Shown here: in pieces, positions 24,318-36,513 of the stretch
How the letters are laid out: each line of letters begins with the position of its first letter
Numbering within the stretch: position 1 is the stretch's first letter
Source: Thamnaconus septentrionalis
Lineage: Eukaryota > Chordata > Actinopteri > Tetraodontiformes > Monacanthidae
Assembly: GCA_009823395.1 (NCBI GenBank)
Contig: CM020520.1
Location: 718,501-782,500, forward strand
Direction: 5' to 3'
Length of the DNA: 64,000 nt
Translations under genes and position numbers: made by a program
Notes under the pieces: generated by a model
The model's database searches: none
Seen by the model: the letters and a program-made list of their open reading frames with translations, nothing else
Told to the model about the DNA's origin: nothing

Positions 24318-26505
24318 TGGTAAGACATGCAGTTTGACTACAACACTGTCAACACAGCGCAGGCAGATCGGCTCTGTGTAGGTCGGCGCAAACGATGGCC
24401 TCCACCTCGTGTGGGGAGCAGTGACGTGACGACTCGCTCTTTCATCATCATTCATCAGTTTCAGGTTCAAGAGAAAGGAAATCATCATCTACATAGAAAT
24501 ATATGCAATGCTGGAGCTGATGATCGTGTCCCTGAGGAGAGTTTCTTTGGTTCAGACTCGGAAGTTTAGATATTTCTATTCAGCTCACTGACTCACCTAT
24601 TGAAATTCCTGACAGTTGGATCACTGGGCGCCAGGCAGTATAATTTGGTTGTCAAGCTGTTCATAGAATTCTTGGCTGCTTCTAGGCTATTACAAAAACT
24701 AGAAAGAACCAGTCACTTACACTGCAGTGGAAGCTGAAGCGGCCGATGACGATGGCTCGGTACAGCCTGGTCCTGCTCTCGTCCTCAAACGGCATCGATC
24801 CGCTCAGCAAGACGTAGGAGATCACACCCAGGGCCCACATGTCCACCGCGCAGGAGTAGGGTTGCCGCAGCAACACCTCGGGGGCCACGTACTCCGGAGT
24901 CCCGCAGGTGGTCGTGAGGCGCCACGTCTGGTCCTGGTCACCGCCGTGACCCGGGCCGCCCAGAGTGGCCAATCCAAAGTCAGTGACCAGCAGCCTGGAG
25001 TCGGCGCCGGGGTGGTAGTAGAGCAGGTTCTCGGGCTTCAGGTCCCGGTGGGTGACGCCCAGGCCGTGTAGGTACCCCACGGCCGCCAGCACCATCCGCA
25101 GGGCCTGGGCGGCGTCCCTCTCGGTGAAGCGCCCCCTGCTGGCCACGCGCTCCAGCAGCTCGCCCCCGGTGGCCAGCTCCAGGACCATGTAGACCCTCCG
25201 TGGGAAGTGGAAGACCTCCACCAGCTGGATGATGTTGGGGTGGCTCACCCGCCGCAGCACCGCCAGCTCCGAGGAGGCACAGGCCTCGCCGCCGCCGCCC
25301 GCCGCCACCTCCATCATCTTTATGGCGAAGGGCTGGCGGCTGGCACGGTGCTCGGCGCGCACCACGCGGCTGAAGCTGCCGCGCCCGATCAGCGCCTTGA
25401 TGTCGTATCTGTCGCGGGCAGACGAGAAACTGTGACTCATTGCCTCCTAACTGTCCCCTGATACACGGCGACGGCGCTTAGCGGCTCTGATGTATGGCAG
25501 GATCTCCTGCCAGCCGTCGCAGGCCTGCATCTGCAGGCAAAGTCGAAGAGGTCGATGGAGAAACTGAGGACCGCTTACGCCTCACGCACTCATCGTCTCA
25601 GAAATCTCCAGGTGTTGGCAGGTAAAGTGAACGGCAATTGTCAACCCGGTGGTGCATTAGTGAAACGTTAACAGAACGTAGCGGAGGCGGGTTCAGACAG
25701 AAGAGGAAGAAGAGGAAAGGCGTTAAAAGGAGACAAGCAGTTTCACCTTCTGAGCTTCCAGCAAAATGATCATGCATTCAACCTTTGGATGTTTTAAGAT
25801 TTTCTTTTTTTCCGTCCTAGAGGTGGTTTAAAAAACTGCTCAGTAATGAAGTCAAATTAAAACCGCTTGTTGACGGCCATGTTTTTACCCCAGCAATGCA
25901 ACGTCATTCTAAAAACGCCCTTCATCTTACAGAATACATACATGTGTTTAGCCCTCTGTTTACAGCCTCCTGCTTAAACTCAGCTTCTTTTGCTTCCTGA
26001 CTGAAACTGAGGCTTTTTGGTCTCCTGCATGTTTTCAAGCCGTTCTAAAAATCAAGGCATAACCCTCAGCAGGGCTTCTGAGGGTTCTGTAAACCAGCTT
26101 GGGAGAGTTAGCCGTGCCCTTTGTGATGTCACAAAGTCGACCAGCTTGATCCAACTGTGTGTATTTGTCTGCAGCTTTCTGCACCGTGGCTCAATCAAAA
26201 GAACTAAAGGCTTTAGTCTGGTGTTGCAGTGTTTACCTGGCCGTCACTCGCGGGTCAAACGTGTCCTTGTACTTGGCAACTCTGTCCTGTCGCCGTCCGT
26301 CTCTCACCTCCTGCGGCTGGACGCTGGAGCCTGGCGGCGGATTCTTGGTGGCGGTGGAGAACCATTGGCTCCTTTGCTTCGTCTTTGGCTCGTCGTCATG
26401 GCGGCGGTGGTCAGACAACCTGCCGAAGGCCACCAGCGACTGCACCACGCTGACGCAGCCCTTGACCGAGGCGTCCTGCAGGACTTTGCCGTTCCCGCAG
26501 CCCAT
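18947..26505 (-). CDS. pskh1: Protein serine kinase H1/H2-family Ser/Thr kinase (three coding exons)
   Basis: The joined exons are 26505-26237, 25408-24721 and 19414-18947, giving a predicted 474-residue kinase (human PSKH1 is 424, PSKH2 385). It starts MGCGNGKVL: Gly2 and Cys3 fit the myristoyl/palmitoyl membrane anchor known for PSKH1. Next comes [20 protein letters not shown], as in PSKH1. The kinase domain begins near residue 91, with the glycine loop GRGSFSRV (98-105), AIK with Lys120, likely C-helix Glu137, HRDLKPEN with Asp212, DFG with Asp233, and the [10 protein letters not shown] segment ending at Glu267. The kinase end [17 protein letters not shown] and [13 protein letters not shown] are typical, as is [10 protein letters not shown] of the PSKH tail. 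The far C-terminus is a repeat-derived Ala then Arg-Gln-Gln stretch. Splice sites are GT-AG and frames join exactly. Family assignment is firm; PSKH1 versus PSKH2 orthology is not (the symbol is the nearest match). PSKH1 is a calmodulin-responsive kinase of the secretory pathway and nucleus. Confidence 0.93.
19060..19123. repeat. (CTGCTGCCG)n 9-bp repeat inside the kinase tail
   Basis: A GC-rich 9-bp tandem repeat lies within coding exon 3. On the minus strand it reads CAG CAG CGG (Gln-Gln-Arg), while upstream units beyond an interruption near 19106 read as GCA/GCG (Ala). It is the source of the low-complexity tail. Confidence 0.92.
20194..20240. repeat. (CA)n microsatellite
   Basis: A dinucleotide tract of about 47 bp in the kinase intron. 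Confidence 0.97.
20617..20658. repeat. (GA)n microsatellite
   Basis: A perfect GA tract of about 42 bp in the kinase intron. Confidence 0.97.
21760..21795. repeat. (CA)n microsatellite
   Basis: A CA tract of about 36 bp following a GGCAGGCAGGC run. Confidence 0.96.
22065..22100. repeat. (TG)n microsatellite
   Basis: A TG tract of about 36 bp, with a CA tract in the opposite sense about 140 bp further on (about 22235-22256). The pair could fold back. Confidence 0.95.
24285..24316. repeat. (TG)n microsatellite
   Basis: A TG tract of about 32 bp, close to the donor side of the kinase intron. Confidence 0.95.
24721..25408 (-). CDS. pskh1: PSKH-family kinase coding exon 2 (most of the catalytic domain)
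   Basis: After a CGACAG acceptor the exon supplies the last base of Arg90, then [10 protein letters not shown] through [17 protein letters not shown], ending phase 0 at a GTAAGT donor. All catalytic motifs are present. The segment between DFG and CGTPEY is 22 residues, against 16 in human PSKH1, with a glycine-rich insert, and the C-helix region also carries a GGGG run. The exon is very GC-rich. Confidence 0.95.
25409..26236. other. Intron 1 of the PSKH-family gene
   Basis: This 828-bp intron has a GTAAAC donor at 26236 and a GACAG acceptor at 25409-25413. It contains no recognisable feature beyond short A/T runs. Confidence 0.88.
26237..26505 (-). CDS. pskh1: PSKH-family kinase coding exon 1 (acylation start and linker)
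   Basis: This exon encodes residues 1-89 plus two bases of Arg90: MGCG start, a poorly conserved basic and polar linker, then [15 protein letters not shown]. The donor is GTAAAC at 26236. The start at 26505 is chosen because it puts Gly2-Cys3 in the acylation position seen in PSKH1; an earlier in-frame ATG would remove it. Confidence 0.9.
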
Positions 26506-27978
26506 GGTCCGGCTCCAGGCGGCACCGCACTGGTCCCACCTGCGGTTTGCAGCCTGGTGGTTGGAGAGGCGGGGCCAGCCAGTGTGACCAAAGTGGAGCA
26601 AACTCCTCCCACATGGCAGGCGAGTGTGAGTTTGAAGCCATTGTTTCTCCAGTTCCAGGTGGACTCTGCCACAGCCACTCTGCAGCCATTGAAATCAACT
26701 CATTGTTCTTCCCTGTTCCCCTGCTCTCTCTCCCCCCCCCCCCGCCTACTCCCCCCCCCGTCTTTAAAGGCATGTCGGGACAAACAGTCACACAGGAAGA
26801 GCAGACGATGATAATCCAACTTTTCAAGGTGTGACTTTCTGCCACCTGCTGCCCTCCAGCTCACTGTGCAGCAAAGACAGACAACACAGTAAAGTTTCCC
26901 ACTAAAAAAAAATCATTGCTTAGTAGCAGAACAAAGGCTATTGTCATGTTTAATAATGCACTTTCATGTGGAATCTGCCTGACAACAGGCTGTAAAAAAA
27001 CAAGCAACCAAAGCCAATCAATGGTCGGTGTGCTGCAAACACTCTCAGCCAATTCCTGCCAGCTGCCATTGAAAGACGCATCGTCGATCAAAGTTCACGA
27101 CTCTCCCACTGTGTGCAAAGTCAGGCAGGTGTAGGTGCAGAAACCCCCACGAGCCCCCACTCCACCCTTCACCACCAGCCCACCTGCTGCCCCTTTGACC
27201 CGTCAGTGCAGCACAACAAGACTCGCACCTTGTAGCGTTGAAGCAAACTGAAACGTTGCCGTGAGTGCAAAGCAGTGCAGCTTCCTGTGTAATGGACTCA
27301 TTTCCCTGCAACCCCACCCCCCCGCACCCTCCACCCGCCTCGCACAATATGTCTCTTTGTGTCATGAGCTGACGCACAACCAGCGCACGGTATTGTCGAG
27401 CGCGTTGTCGAGCGCAGCCTTCCTGTCAAGCCTGCGCCGGGCTGCCGCCGCTGGTTTGCCTTTCCTTTCCCCACCTCTCTCCCGTTTTCAATCTCCGCCA
27501 TTATGTTCCGCTTCTGTCATCATGTGTCCATAATCTTCTGAGAACAGAGGAAGGCTGAGGAATAGAAAAAAGTCTCCTCCTTCTCCTCCCCCTCTTCTTC
27601 GTGGCTGCCTCTGCTGCATTCAATTGTTTATAAGAGCTAAAGCTCGTAGAAATTGTGTGTGTGTGTGAGGGGGAAACCAGGCACGCACATGCATGTATTT
27701 TTCGCGCCAAACTGCAGGCGAGGGATTAAAAAAGAAAAGAAAGAAGGAAAGAAGAAGCATAATTTTAATATGCGAGCGCCGCGGCCTGCTCAACAGTGTT
27801 TCTACATTTTACACAGCAGCTGTGGATACCTGCAGCGCCTCGTCTTTCTGCCTTTTAATGAAAAATAAAAACAGTAATCTCAGTGTAGCTATTTATCATG
27901 CTACAAGACGCCTCTCTGTTTCTTCCCACCTGAGGCTCGGTCGCCTTAAACGCTCACGCAACACACACCTGCCTGCCT

Positions 27979-28003
27979 GCCAGTCAGTCAGTCAGTCAGT
28001 CAG
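27979..28003. repeat. (CAGT)n tetranucleotide repeat
   Basis: About six CAGT units following three GCCT units. Confidence 0.93.
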
Positions 28004-29604
28004 GTCCCCAGAACCTGTTTTCAGACTCGTCTTCCTGTGGGGGTGGAGGTTCCACCGGTGCCTTTTCATCCTCCTTTTCATTTTCCTCCTCGTCTTTGAC
28101 TGTAAAAGACAGCGGCCTCCGCAAGCGGCATGGGGTAAACACTCCGTTTCAGGCGTGTGGACGGGATTGTTGCCGTCAAAGTGTTTTTTAGGTGGGAGAG
28201 AACTGAGGGTTTTGGAGAAATGAGGAGCAGCTTAATGGCTATTGTTGAAAAGACTGCTTATATGAAAAATGTCAGAGACGCTTTTAGCCCCTCACCCCCA
28301 TTTGCAGGAGGTGTTAAATTGTGCTGTCATGATGCAGCGATGTGTCTGTCGCAGACAAGGAGGGGACGCTGGGACCTGACAGTCTGCTGCAACACACATC
28401 ACAGGACACACGAGGCGGACGCACAACCGCACGCACAACAACCCCACACAAACAAACAAGCAAGCAAACAAAGAGACGGCGGGACAGAGCGGCAAGAGAG
28501 GATAAACATCACATCAGCGCTGAGGTGGTAAATCGCCCTTCAGAAGACGACCCCCCACCCCCAGGGGATTGGAGGCTCAGCGCTATCCAACCAGCTATCT
28601 GATTACAGAGTCCGTCCTCGCTCACAGATGAACCCACAACACGTGTGTGCCCTCGGTAATGCAGGAGGCCTTGGGAGCAGGAGCCATCACGGGGCCACTA
28701 GCGCTGAATGAGCTGAGGCCGTGCAGGGACGCGGGCGCTTGCCGCTCACTTCATTACCACCGCCGCTGCAGCCACCACAGCGTCGCCACGGCTGATTTGA
28801 GTGGCCAGAGGAAAAGTAAATGTGTTGAAGAGAGAGAGACAAAGAGAGAAAGAAAAGAAAAGTTCAGCTGCATGAAAAACAGAAGACAATGTTCCAGGAA
28901 ATTACACAATTGCTGCCTGTTTCTGTTGGTGCACTCAAGTCCACAGCAGGGGCCACTTACAGCAGCCATTACCCACTGAAAGGAATAAAAGGTGTCGATG
29001 GTCTTAAAGGGACAGTTTGACTTGCGCTCGGCTGAACTCGGCGACACCACACAGGCTTGTTGCACAGACACGCTGGATGACAGACTGACTCATTGAGACG
29101 ACGCCGCCGCCGTCGTTCGTCGTCCTGGGTTTGACTTTTGGACGTCGGTGTGAATTTGGTAGACCGGAAATTATTCCACATTGAGCAGAAAGCTTAAGTA
29201 CGACGGTAAAGAGGCTTTTCACATCCTGCTCCTTCATAATAAGCAACATCCACTTGAAAGTGAAATAATAATGCTGAATGGAAGACCATGAAAGAGCCCT
29301 GGTTTTTAGCTGCTATAAAACATCTTAGGAAATTTGAAATAAAGACCTAATCAAAGGAACTTCTGACTCAACAGGGGGAGCCGGAGGTGGATTTAATGGA
29401 GGAGGGGAGGCGTCTGAACACTCCTTTCTGTGCATGGCAACAACAGCTGCCGGTGGGATGGCTGACGGATTCTCTTCATTTTCTTTTGTGTTGGATCTGC
29501 TGTCAGGTGGCGGCGGAGGAAGAGGACGAGACCCGGCGGACAAATTGCCTCAGACGTCTTAATTGACCAAATCACAAGAAAGAAGAAGAAGAAAAAGAAG
29601 AAGG

Positions 29605-29651
29605 AGGAGGAGGAGAGGAGGAGGAGGAGGAGGAGGAGGAGGAGGAGGATT
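29605..29651. repeat. (GGA)n purine-rich repeat
   Basis: A GGA tract that extends leftward into GAA-rich sequence from about 29578, giving about 70 bp of pure purine on the plus strand. Confidence 0.94.
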
Positions 29652-29754
29652 GAGCTGACAGACAGAGTCACCTGCCGTCGAGCCCCTCCTCTGATGTCGG
29701 GCCACACACTCTCAGGAGTGATGGATGAACAGGAGTCCTAATTACTCTCCTCCG

Positions 29755-29783
29755 GGCGGGCGGACGGACGGACGGACGGACGG
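29755..29783. repeat. (GGAC)n tetranucleotide repeat
   Basis: About six GGAC units. Confidence 0.92.
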
Positions 29784-32700
29784 GTACAACAGGTAAATGG
29801 TCTGGAAGTGGCTGTCGGCACCTGGGCGGCCGCGACCTTCACATTGCTGGCAAGGTGACGAGACAAAACAACCGTCACATTTGGGCAAATCAATCAGATT
29901 ATTTGTTGATGAAGGATGAAGGAAAATATGTTATATTATATCAGTCAGTGGACGCTCAAAAAAACACATTTGTGTGTCCAATAACGAAACAACACAACAT
30001 TGTTTCGTGATCTTTCCTCACGAGGCAGTACTGAGCAGAATGAGGGAGGAAAAAAAACAGGAATTACTCTTCAACTTTAGTAGAAAATCAATTATTTAAG
30101 TTTCATATGGGGAACAAATATTAGCCAAGGAAATAACAGATAGAGCCGTAACAATGTGAATAAAGAGCTTTATTACCACGGTAAAACCACGATGGCTGGC
30201 AGCTCTGAATCCAGCGTCTCCGTTTTTAGGGCCGGTGCTGGGCGAGCCTGGCGAGCGCTGCTGGGGAGAGACACAGTCGGCCGCCGCCGCCACTGCTGAA
30301 ATATTGACTGATAAATTTGACGGAGCAACATTTTTCTTGAAGAGATATATATTGCGTTTTTATGGCAGCGGTCGTCCATTATTTAGCGACCCGGTGGCGC
30401 AAACTTCCGACTTTGGAGTGATGGAGGCCTAATATCTGTATCGCATCCATCAAGCCTTGAGGGGAGACTAACTGTGACGCGGGATTGGCTCGTCGGAGAG
30501 ACGGGGGCCCCACCGCCGCCGCCGCCGCTGTGGTCGGCGAAATTTAATTTGAAAAGGGGCAGAAGGATTATTTCCATTATCCCGCTCCCAGACACTCATT
30601 TTTAAATGACAGACAGAAATGTGCGAGTGGCTGCAATTACATGGCGGGGCACCAGGGGAGAGCTCGGCCTTCTTCCCCCCCCACTCAGACAGCCACCGCT
30701 CAGGAGTTTAATCAAGCGAACATTCATAGCTTTTATTAGCTGCAGTTAATAACACAAACAGGGTCAATGGGTGAAATTACAGCCGTCTTAATTTACCACA
30801 AATTCAAAGTGCAGCAACAAGAGTGGCTCCTCTTACAAAGTAAAAAAAAGGCAACACAATCACAGAAAAGGTGTAATGACACATTTGATTTGTGCGCTAC
30901 ATCCTGAAGCCATTACAAGAAGCTCCAGTTCAACAAGACCAAAGGCAACTGTGCTACGACCCATTGTGGCAAAGTCACCAATGTTACTGCATACGCACAA
31001 ACAAACAGGCACACAGCTGAAGGTGCAGCGTCACAAACTGCTGCCGGCCTTTGACTTCCCTTCAAACTTCCCTGACAAACCTCCACTCCTGGCAGGAGGA
31101 GCACGAGCAGCAGTGGCTGGCAGCTTCTTGCCCCGCTGTTCTGGTGTGAGTGCGGCATTAGTTCACTCTGTGTGCACTTGTTTACCCCACAACCCCGCTT
31201 GCACGCTCAAGACTCCCCTTGACACACATATGTGTGTGATGAAGACGCGTCACAACGAGCCGCTTCAGCGTTGCCGTGGTGACGGCGAGCGCAGGGCCAC
31301 TCGCTAATCGCTCTCGCCCGCTTTATTACCCGCCGGAAGAAATTGCCAGTGAGCGCACGCTTGCCTCTCCAGAGGTGCACGGCGGAGCCGCGCGGGACGT
31401 TCTCAGGGCTGCAAACCTTACATTTTTTATGATCTCGTTAATTCCATCATTTGCTTATCTGTTGCTGCTCGACGCTGCGCCTCACCGAGCCGCCCCGTCG
31501 CTGGGGCGGGGCCACGACGAGTTGCCATGTGTGGGTTTAAAGAGGATTTAAACTGTGAGTAATGCAGCAGATTGCATCTAATTGTCCAGAGGCGGCTCTG
31601 TGAGGATGCAAAATGGTTTTCAGTCCCAGAATACACAGCCGGACAGTCCACATGATGTCAAAACAATAGCGTTTGCACACCGTGTTTGGCAAAGTAACTT
31701 GGAGCCTTTGAGTTTTTCTATTCATAATGAGCATGAATGTGCAACAAGGAGGAAGAAACATTTGCATAACATAGTTATTTTCTCTTAGTTTGTTTCCATT
31801 TTCCAATTGTGTAATTGTCAAGTGAAACATATTCCAAATATTGTTGGGTCCAAAAAATAAGCATCTAATAAACAATGAAAGAGTTCATTTAGGTAGCAAG
31901 CAGAGCAGCTAGTGCAGTGACTCCTGGACCTGTTGTGCCCTGAGGGGCCAAAAACACCTTCTTGAAAATCTGCAAGAGCAACTCGTGTTTTGTATCCTAA
32001 GAAGAATACTGAATATATGCAGCAACATCTCACAAATTATGCAAATTTTTTCCTTTGACCAAATTCAAAGTTTCTCTGTTCCAAGAACTGAAAGCATTAC
32101 AACATCATCTGCAAAACTCTTCAGTGCAGCTGAGAATTGAAAAGATCAAGAAGGATCCTGCTTCAAGAAAACCTTTGATGATCACTTTACAAAACAAAAT
32201 CCTCTCCGCCGTCTCTTTGCTGTTTTCTATTGGCCATATATTCCAGCGCGCCACATTGTCAAGGTTACACAGCAGAAAGAAGTGGGACACCAACACCATC
32301 GGGAGCCCAACAAAGCAGCTGAAGCTGCAGAGGGGTTTCTCCTCCTTTTTCTGCCAGTCAGGACTTTATGAATTCACCTTAACTTGAATCTCAAGTGGCC
32401 ATCGTCACCCTTTTTCCTTTGACTCTTGTGAAGGGACAGAAAGAGGAAACTCCAACTGCAAAACTGCTCCTTTGGCTCCATCCCTCAGGCCACATCCAGC
32501 TGTGAGCGACCCTGGCGTGTGCTGCTTGTTCAGCTGCTTGTTTAGCAGGAATGCAGGATGCAGGCATCAGGAATCTTGCAGGGGTTGAAAGCTGGAAGGA
32601 TGCAGCGTCCAGCACGATATTTGAATCCTGCCGAGTGGCACCGAGTGGCTGACAGACTTATTTCCCAGTCTCTCCGAAGCTGCTGTCACGTCCTGCACTG

Positions 32701-34712
32701 GCCATCAAACACCCGGCGCTTTTCCCCAATTGTTGGGGAAGATAAAGGCGATTGGCAGCCCGTTGATTGATAATGGTCATGATTGACGTGTCGGGAGCCG
32801 CTAATTGGCAGCGTCTGGAGCTATCAGAGGAATTAGCGCTCGTCTTCCTCCCCTCTGTTGCTTCACAATTGGATCGGTGTGTGTCTGGCGGCGCCTCGGC
32901 TGACACGCCGATGAATGGAAGCTGCCACGTTTGACGGGCGTGCACGTCGGGAACGACTGGCACATCTTTGAGCTGGCTCCTCGCTTTCTTTCCTTGTTTT
33001 GTGTGTTGCTCAGAAACAACAACAACAACAACAATAGTGTGTTGCTTCTGAAAAACCAGTTTCAAACTCCTCTCGACTGTGTTGCCACGGCGACGCTCCT
33101 GAAAAATGTCACCGGGCAAAGTACAAAGTCCGAGGTGTAACTTGGACAAGTAATATCAAAGTGGCTTTCCCCAAAAAACTCCCCCTGTTGGTGGGTTTAA
33201 GCACAGCACACATCTGTTTGCCTAAAACCTAAAAGTTGTTTTTTTTCATTCAAGTGATTTTTCCTAAACTAGTTCCAATCAGGCGTCTGAAAGTTTGAAC
33301 GAGTCTCTTGAAGCCACAAAAGATTGCGACTGACTGATGAGCCTCGTTGCTCGTGCAGGCAGCTGACGGACCTCGGAGACGAGTCGTCCATCTGGGTTAG
33401 CGTCAGAGAGGCGGTTCAGAGCAGAGTCAAGGTGGCATCGTTTGCCAGGTCACTGGCTCCTCTCGGACACACGCTCATTTGCGACGCGCACAACTCACCG
33501 GCAGCAGCTGGTGCAGCTAAAGTCCCTCCCTCAGGCGCCGCAAGCCTTCCAAGCATTGAGCTTTTACCGCTTCGCAGACAGGCTGGAAGATGAGTTCACG
33601 TGTCGAGTGGTGGCAGAACGCCTGAAAACAAGAAGAAGAAGAAAAGCAGCGCTCAGCGGCGACCTGAAACATCGTCAGTCCACAACCTTTTCAAAGCCAC
33701 CGCACAACACGCGTGATCCGCCGTTCAGAGTCAGGGGGCGAGCGCTAACCTTTAAGGATGGCAGGACCACAGGGATTGAGGATGGAGATGGAAGATCCTC
33801 TCCAGCCACAGAAAGAGAAAAACAAGGCCGCTGGGGATGTGAGGACGAGAAAAGCTACAAGCCACAGAAAAAGAGCAAAAAGATGTTTCCTGAATATGGC
33901 CAGATGCCAAAGAGTGTCCTCTTTGAAATGTGAAAGATAATTTAAGACAAGGAATGGTTTCGACCGGAGGGCATTTTTCATCTTTTCAATTAAACCTTTT
34001 TTTTTCTTTCCCCCCCCATCACTCTCCAAGGGCCGTTGCAGAGTATTGAAGTTTTTAAAAACGTTCATTTCTGTCGCTGGCAAATTCCACCGACAAGACT
34101 TTTATTCCACTGCGCAACTTTCCCCATTAATCAGCTGCACCGACAGACGTGGACCACCCCCGCATTGCATTGCACAATTGATGGATTTTTAGCCCGGCGA
34201 GTTCCGCCTGTGTACAATCCCACAAGAAGTGTTTTTCGGCAGCTTTGTGCTCGCAGGCTCAAACTATTGGAGAAGATAGCGCGACAAAAAGATGGCGTGG
34301 CAATAGAAATGTGAGCAAAACTGGCTTCAGACTCTAAACACACGGTTTCAAGGCTGAAGCAGTTTTTGTCCCGACCCCCTCCGAGTGATCAGTGCTCTCC
34401 CGCTGCTCACCGCGGCCGTGGAAGTCGATATCAGATGTATAGGAGGTAAAATGATGTGGGGCCGCAGCTTATAGGAACCAAATTCATCTCTGTCTAGGGG
34501 TCAATTCTGAGGGGGTTGTCGAGACTGTGCGACAATGCACAGTAACACAACAGCGGGGCCAAGACGGAGTGCTGAAAGTAAGTTTGAGATAAATTGATAT
34601 TCCAGGCTGAAGGTCGAAGACCCGCAGGATTTAATGCGCACCACATTGTGTCTGCTGATTGATTCTCAGTCGTGGCTATTTTTCTTTCTCTGCTGCGCTG
34701 ACATACAACACA

Positions 34713-34714
<2 letters not shown>

Positions 34715-34806
<92 letters not shown>
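34715..34806. repeat. Long (CA)n microsatellite
   Basis: A near-perfect CA tract of about 92 bp. Confidence 0.98.
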
Positions 34807-34807
<1 letters not shown>

Positions 34808-35680
34808 CTGCAGCAGGTGCTGCTGCTTTGAGGGAGGAGCCAAGGAGCTGGAAATGGTGTTGAGATGCAGCGCCAGTGATAGTTGTTTATCTCAGCTTAA
34901 ATATTGTGCATACTAACGCAGGATGTTTAAAGAGCTTTTCCAAAACTTTCCCACCCAAAATATCAAATGCATCGCTTGTCAGCCTACAGTTAAACAGGAA
35001 GTTCTGACTCTCTGGCTGGATTCTTATTACTACTTGGACAAAAAAGAAAATGAAAAAGCCTTCTGACTTTCAGTCCAGACAAATGAAGAGCTGCTCCGGC
35101 CGGTCGCGGGGAAACGTTCTGTTATTTACCAACTCCACCACCACTCTCCTCCTTTTCCATCACTTTAATTTGACGCAACAAAACGGCTTCTTGCTCGCTG
35201 ACTGGCAATATGAGGTTAGCAGACATGATTAAGGTGATTAATGAAGTTGCGCCCAATAAGTCATGGAGATAATTCCTGCAGACTGCTTTATTAGCTTCCA
35301 CCAGGACCCGGCTAATAATAGCCAAGCTGGCTGCGGTCACATTTGCAGCATTTCTTTGGTGCTCTGGGAAATAGAAAAAAATAAAATAAAATGGAATAAA
35401 ATGAAATAATACACCGTCCTCCACGTTTTGCAGCACCTTCGCATATCACTCGTGCATTTTCCAATTACAGTCTGACAATCGGCCCATTCCCATCCTTGCC
35501 GCTGCGGACACAAAACAAGGAGATTAGGGATGAACGATACAAGGGCCGGTGCCATCTCTAACTGGAGCAGCGTGAGGCGCGGCGTCGAGTCTCAGAGCCG
35601 AGCCGAGAGAAACCTCCTGAGACAGTGGCAGGGGAGGCACGGAGAGGGGAAAAAAATTGAAAATTGCAGCGGCAAAGTTG

Positions 35681-35757
35681 TTGTGATTGATTACATGCGA
35701 TGTAGAGCAATTAAAAGAAATTAACAATTTGCATTTTAATAACATTATTATCATCAC
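35681..35757. promoter_or_regulatory. Candidate homeodomain/PBX-type motif cluster
   Basis: Within about 75 bp are TGATTGATTACA (PBX-HOX-like), CAATTAAAAG, AATTAACAATT and TTTGCATTTTAAT. AT-rich complex sequence of this kind is common in vertebrate conserved noncoding elements. Conservation cannot be seen here, so the call is tentative. Confidence 0.3.
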
Positions 35758-36314
35758 AGTTAAACGAATTCATTAGTCTTGATTAGTTTGGAATCGGTAT
35801 GACAAGTGCGGCTCGTCGGAGCGTGATGACGCTGATAGAAGCCTTGGGAAGGCAACTGTTGAGCGGGCAGGGGAGGAGGGGGAGAAACAGGGAGGCACGT
35901 GGAGGAGTGTGGTGGAAAGATCCGTGCCTGATTTAATCTGCCCCCCCACACCTACTTTTCATCTCCAGACATTTACAGTAGAACAGCGTGATATTAAACG
36001 GCAGCAGGTCGACACCTCGGCCGCTCACATTCAATTATCAGTTTTCCTGATCCGGACGACGTTCCGCTGACAAAGGACACAATTACTTTTACTTTTTCCC
36101 TCCTGTCACGACCAATGAAATGAATGGACGGCAGAGATCACAGCTGCAGGTACGAGTCGCGCATGCCGATGACTTCAACACGTTTGCCATCCCACGCATA
36201 TTTTCCTTCTTCTTTGGCTGCAGGACAAACCTTCATATCTGGGAAGCTCAGGGTGAAAGGTGGGGGCTGGGGGGTGGGGGAATCTTGGGCGTTTCCCAAG
36301 TGTCCCGGCTTATA

Positions 36315-36383
36315 GGTAATTAATTAAGTCGAGAAGGAAGGCAACGTTAATTCTCTTCACCGATTATCATCAATTAATTAACG
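36315..36383. promoter_or_regulatory. Paired TAATTAATTAA motifs
   Basis: GGTAATTAATTAAG (36315-36328) and TCAATTAATTAACG (36370-36383) are spaced about 55 bp apart, with another GTTAATTC between them. Each core is a palindromic homeodomain dimer-type site (TAATTAATTA). Confidence 0.3.
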
Positions 36384-36455
36384 CTTACATGTGGAGATAA
36401 GACACCAGCAGGAGTCGCAACGCAAACATTGGCTCAGCCAAAGCCGAGAACGGCG

Positions 36456-36513
36456 CCTCCTCCTCCTCCTCCTCCTCCTCTTCCTCCTCCTCCTCCTCCT
36501 CCTCCTCCTCCTC
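36456..36513. repeat. (CTC)n pyrimidine-rich repeat
   Basis: A CTC/CCT tract of about 58 bp with one TT interruption. It reads as poly-Glu on the minus strand but has no gene context. Confidence 0.95.

Larger units (their letters stand above)
19415..24720. other. Intron 2 of the PSKH-family gene
   Basis: This 5.3-kb intron has a GTAAGT donor at 24720 and a CTGCAG acceptor at 19415-19420. It is crowded with microsatellites: CA 20194-20240, GA 20617-20658, GGA about 20960-20975, CA 21760-21795, TG 22065-22100, CA about 22235-22256, TG 23050-23069, GA 23870-23903 and TG 24285-24316. It also has a homeodomain-motif patch at about 20510-20556. No further exon is recognised. Confidence 0.8.

Noticed and set aside
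26017..26811. A 264-codon plus-strand open frame over the first kinase exon
   Set aside because: It is the antisense shadow of the minus-strand PSKH exon and has no family features.
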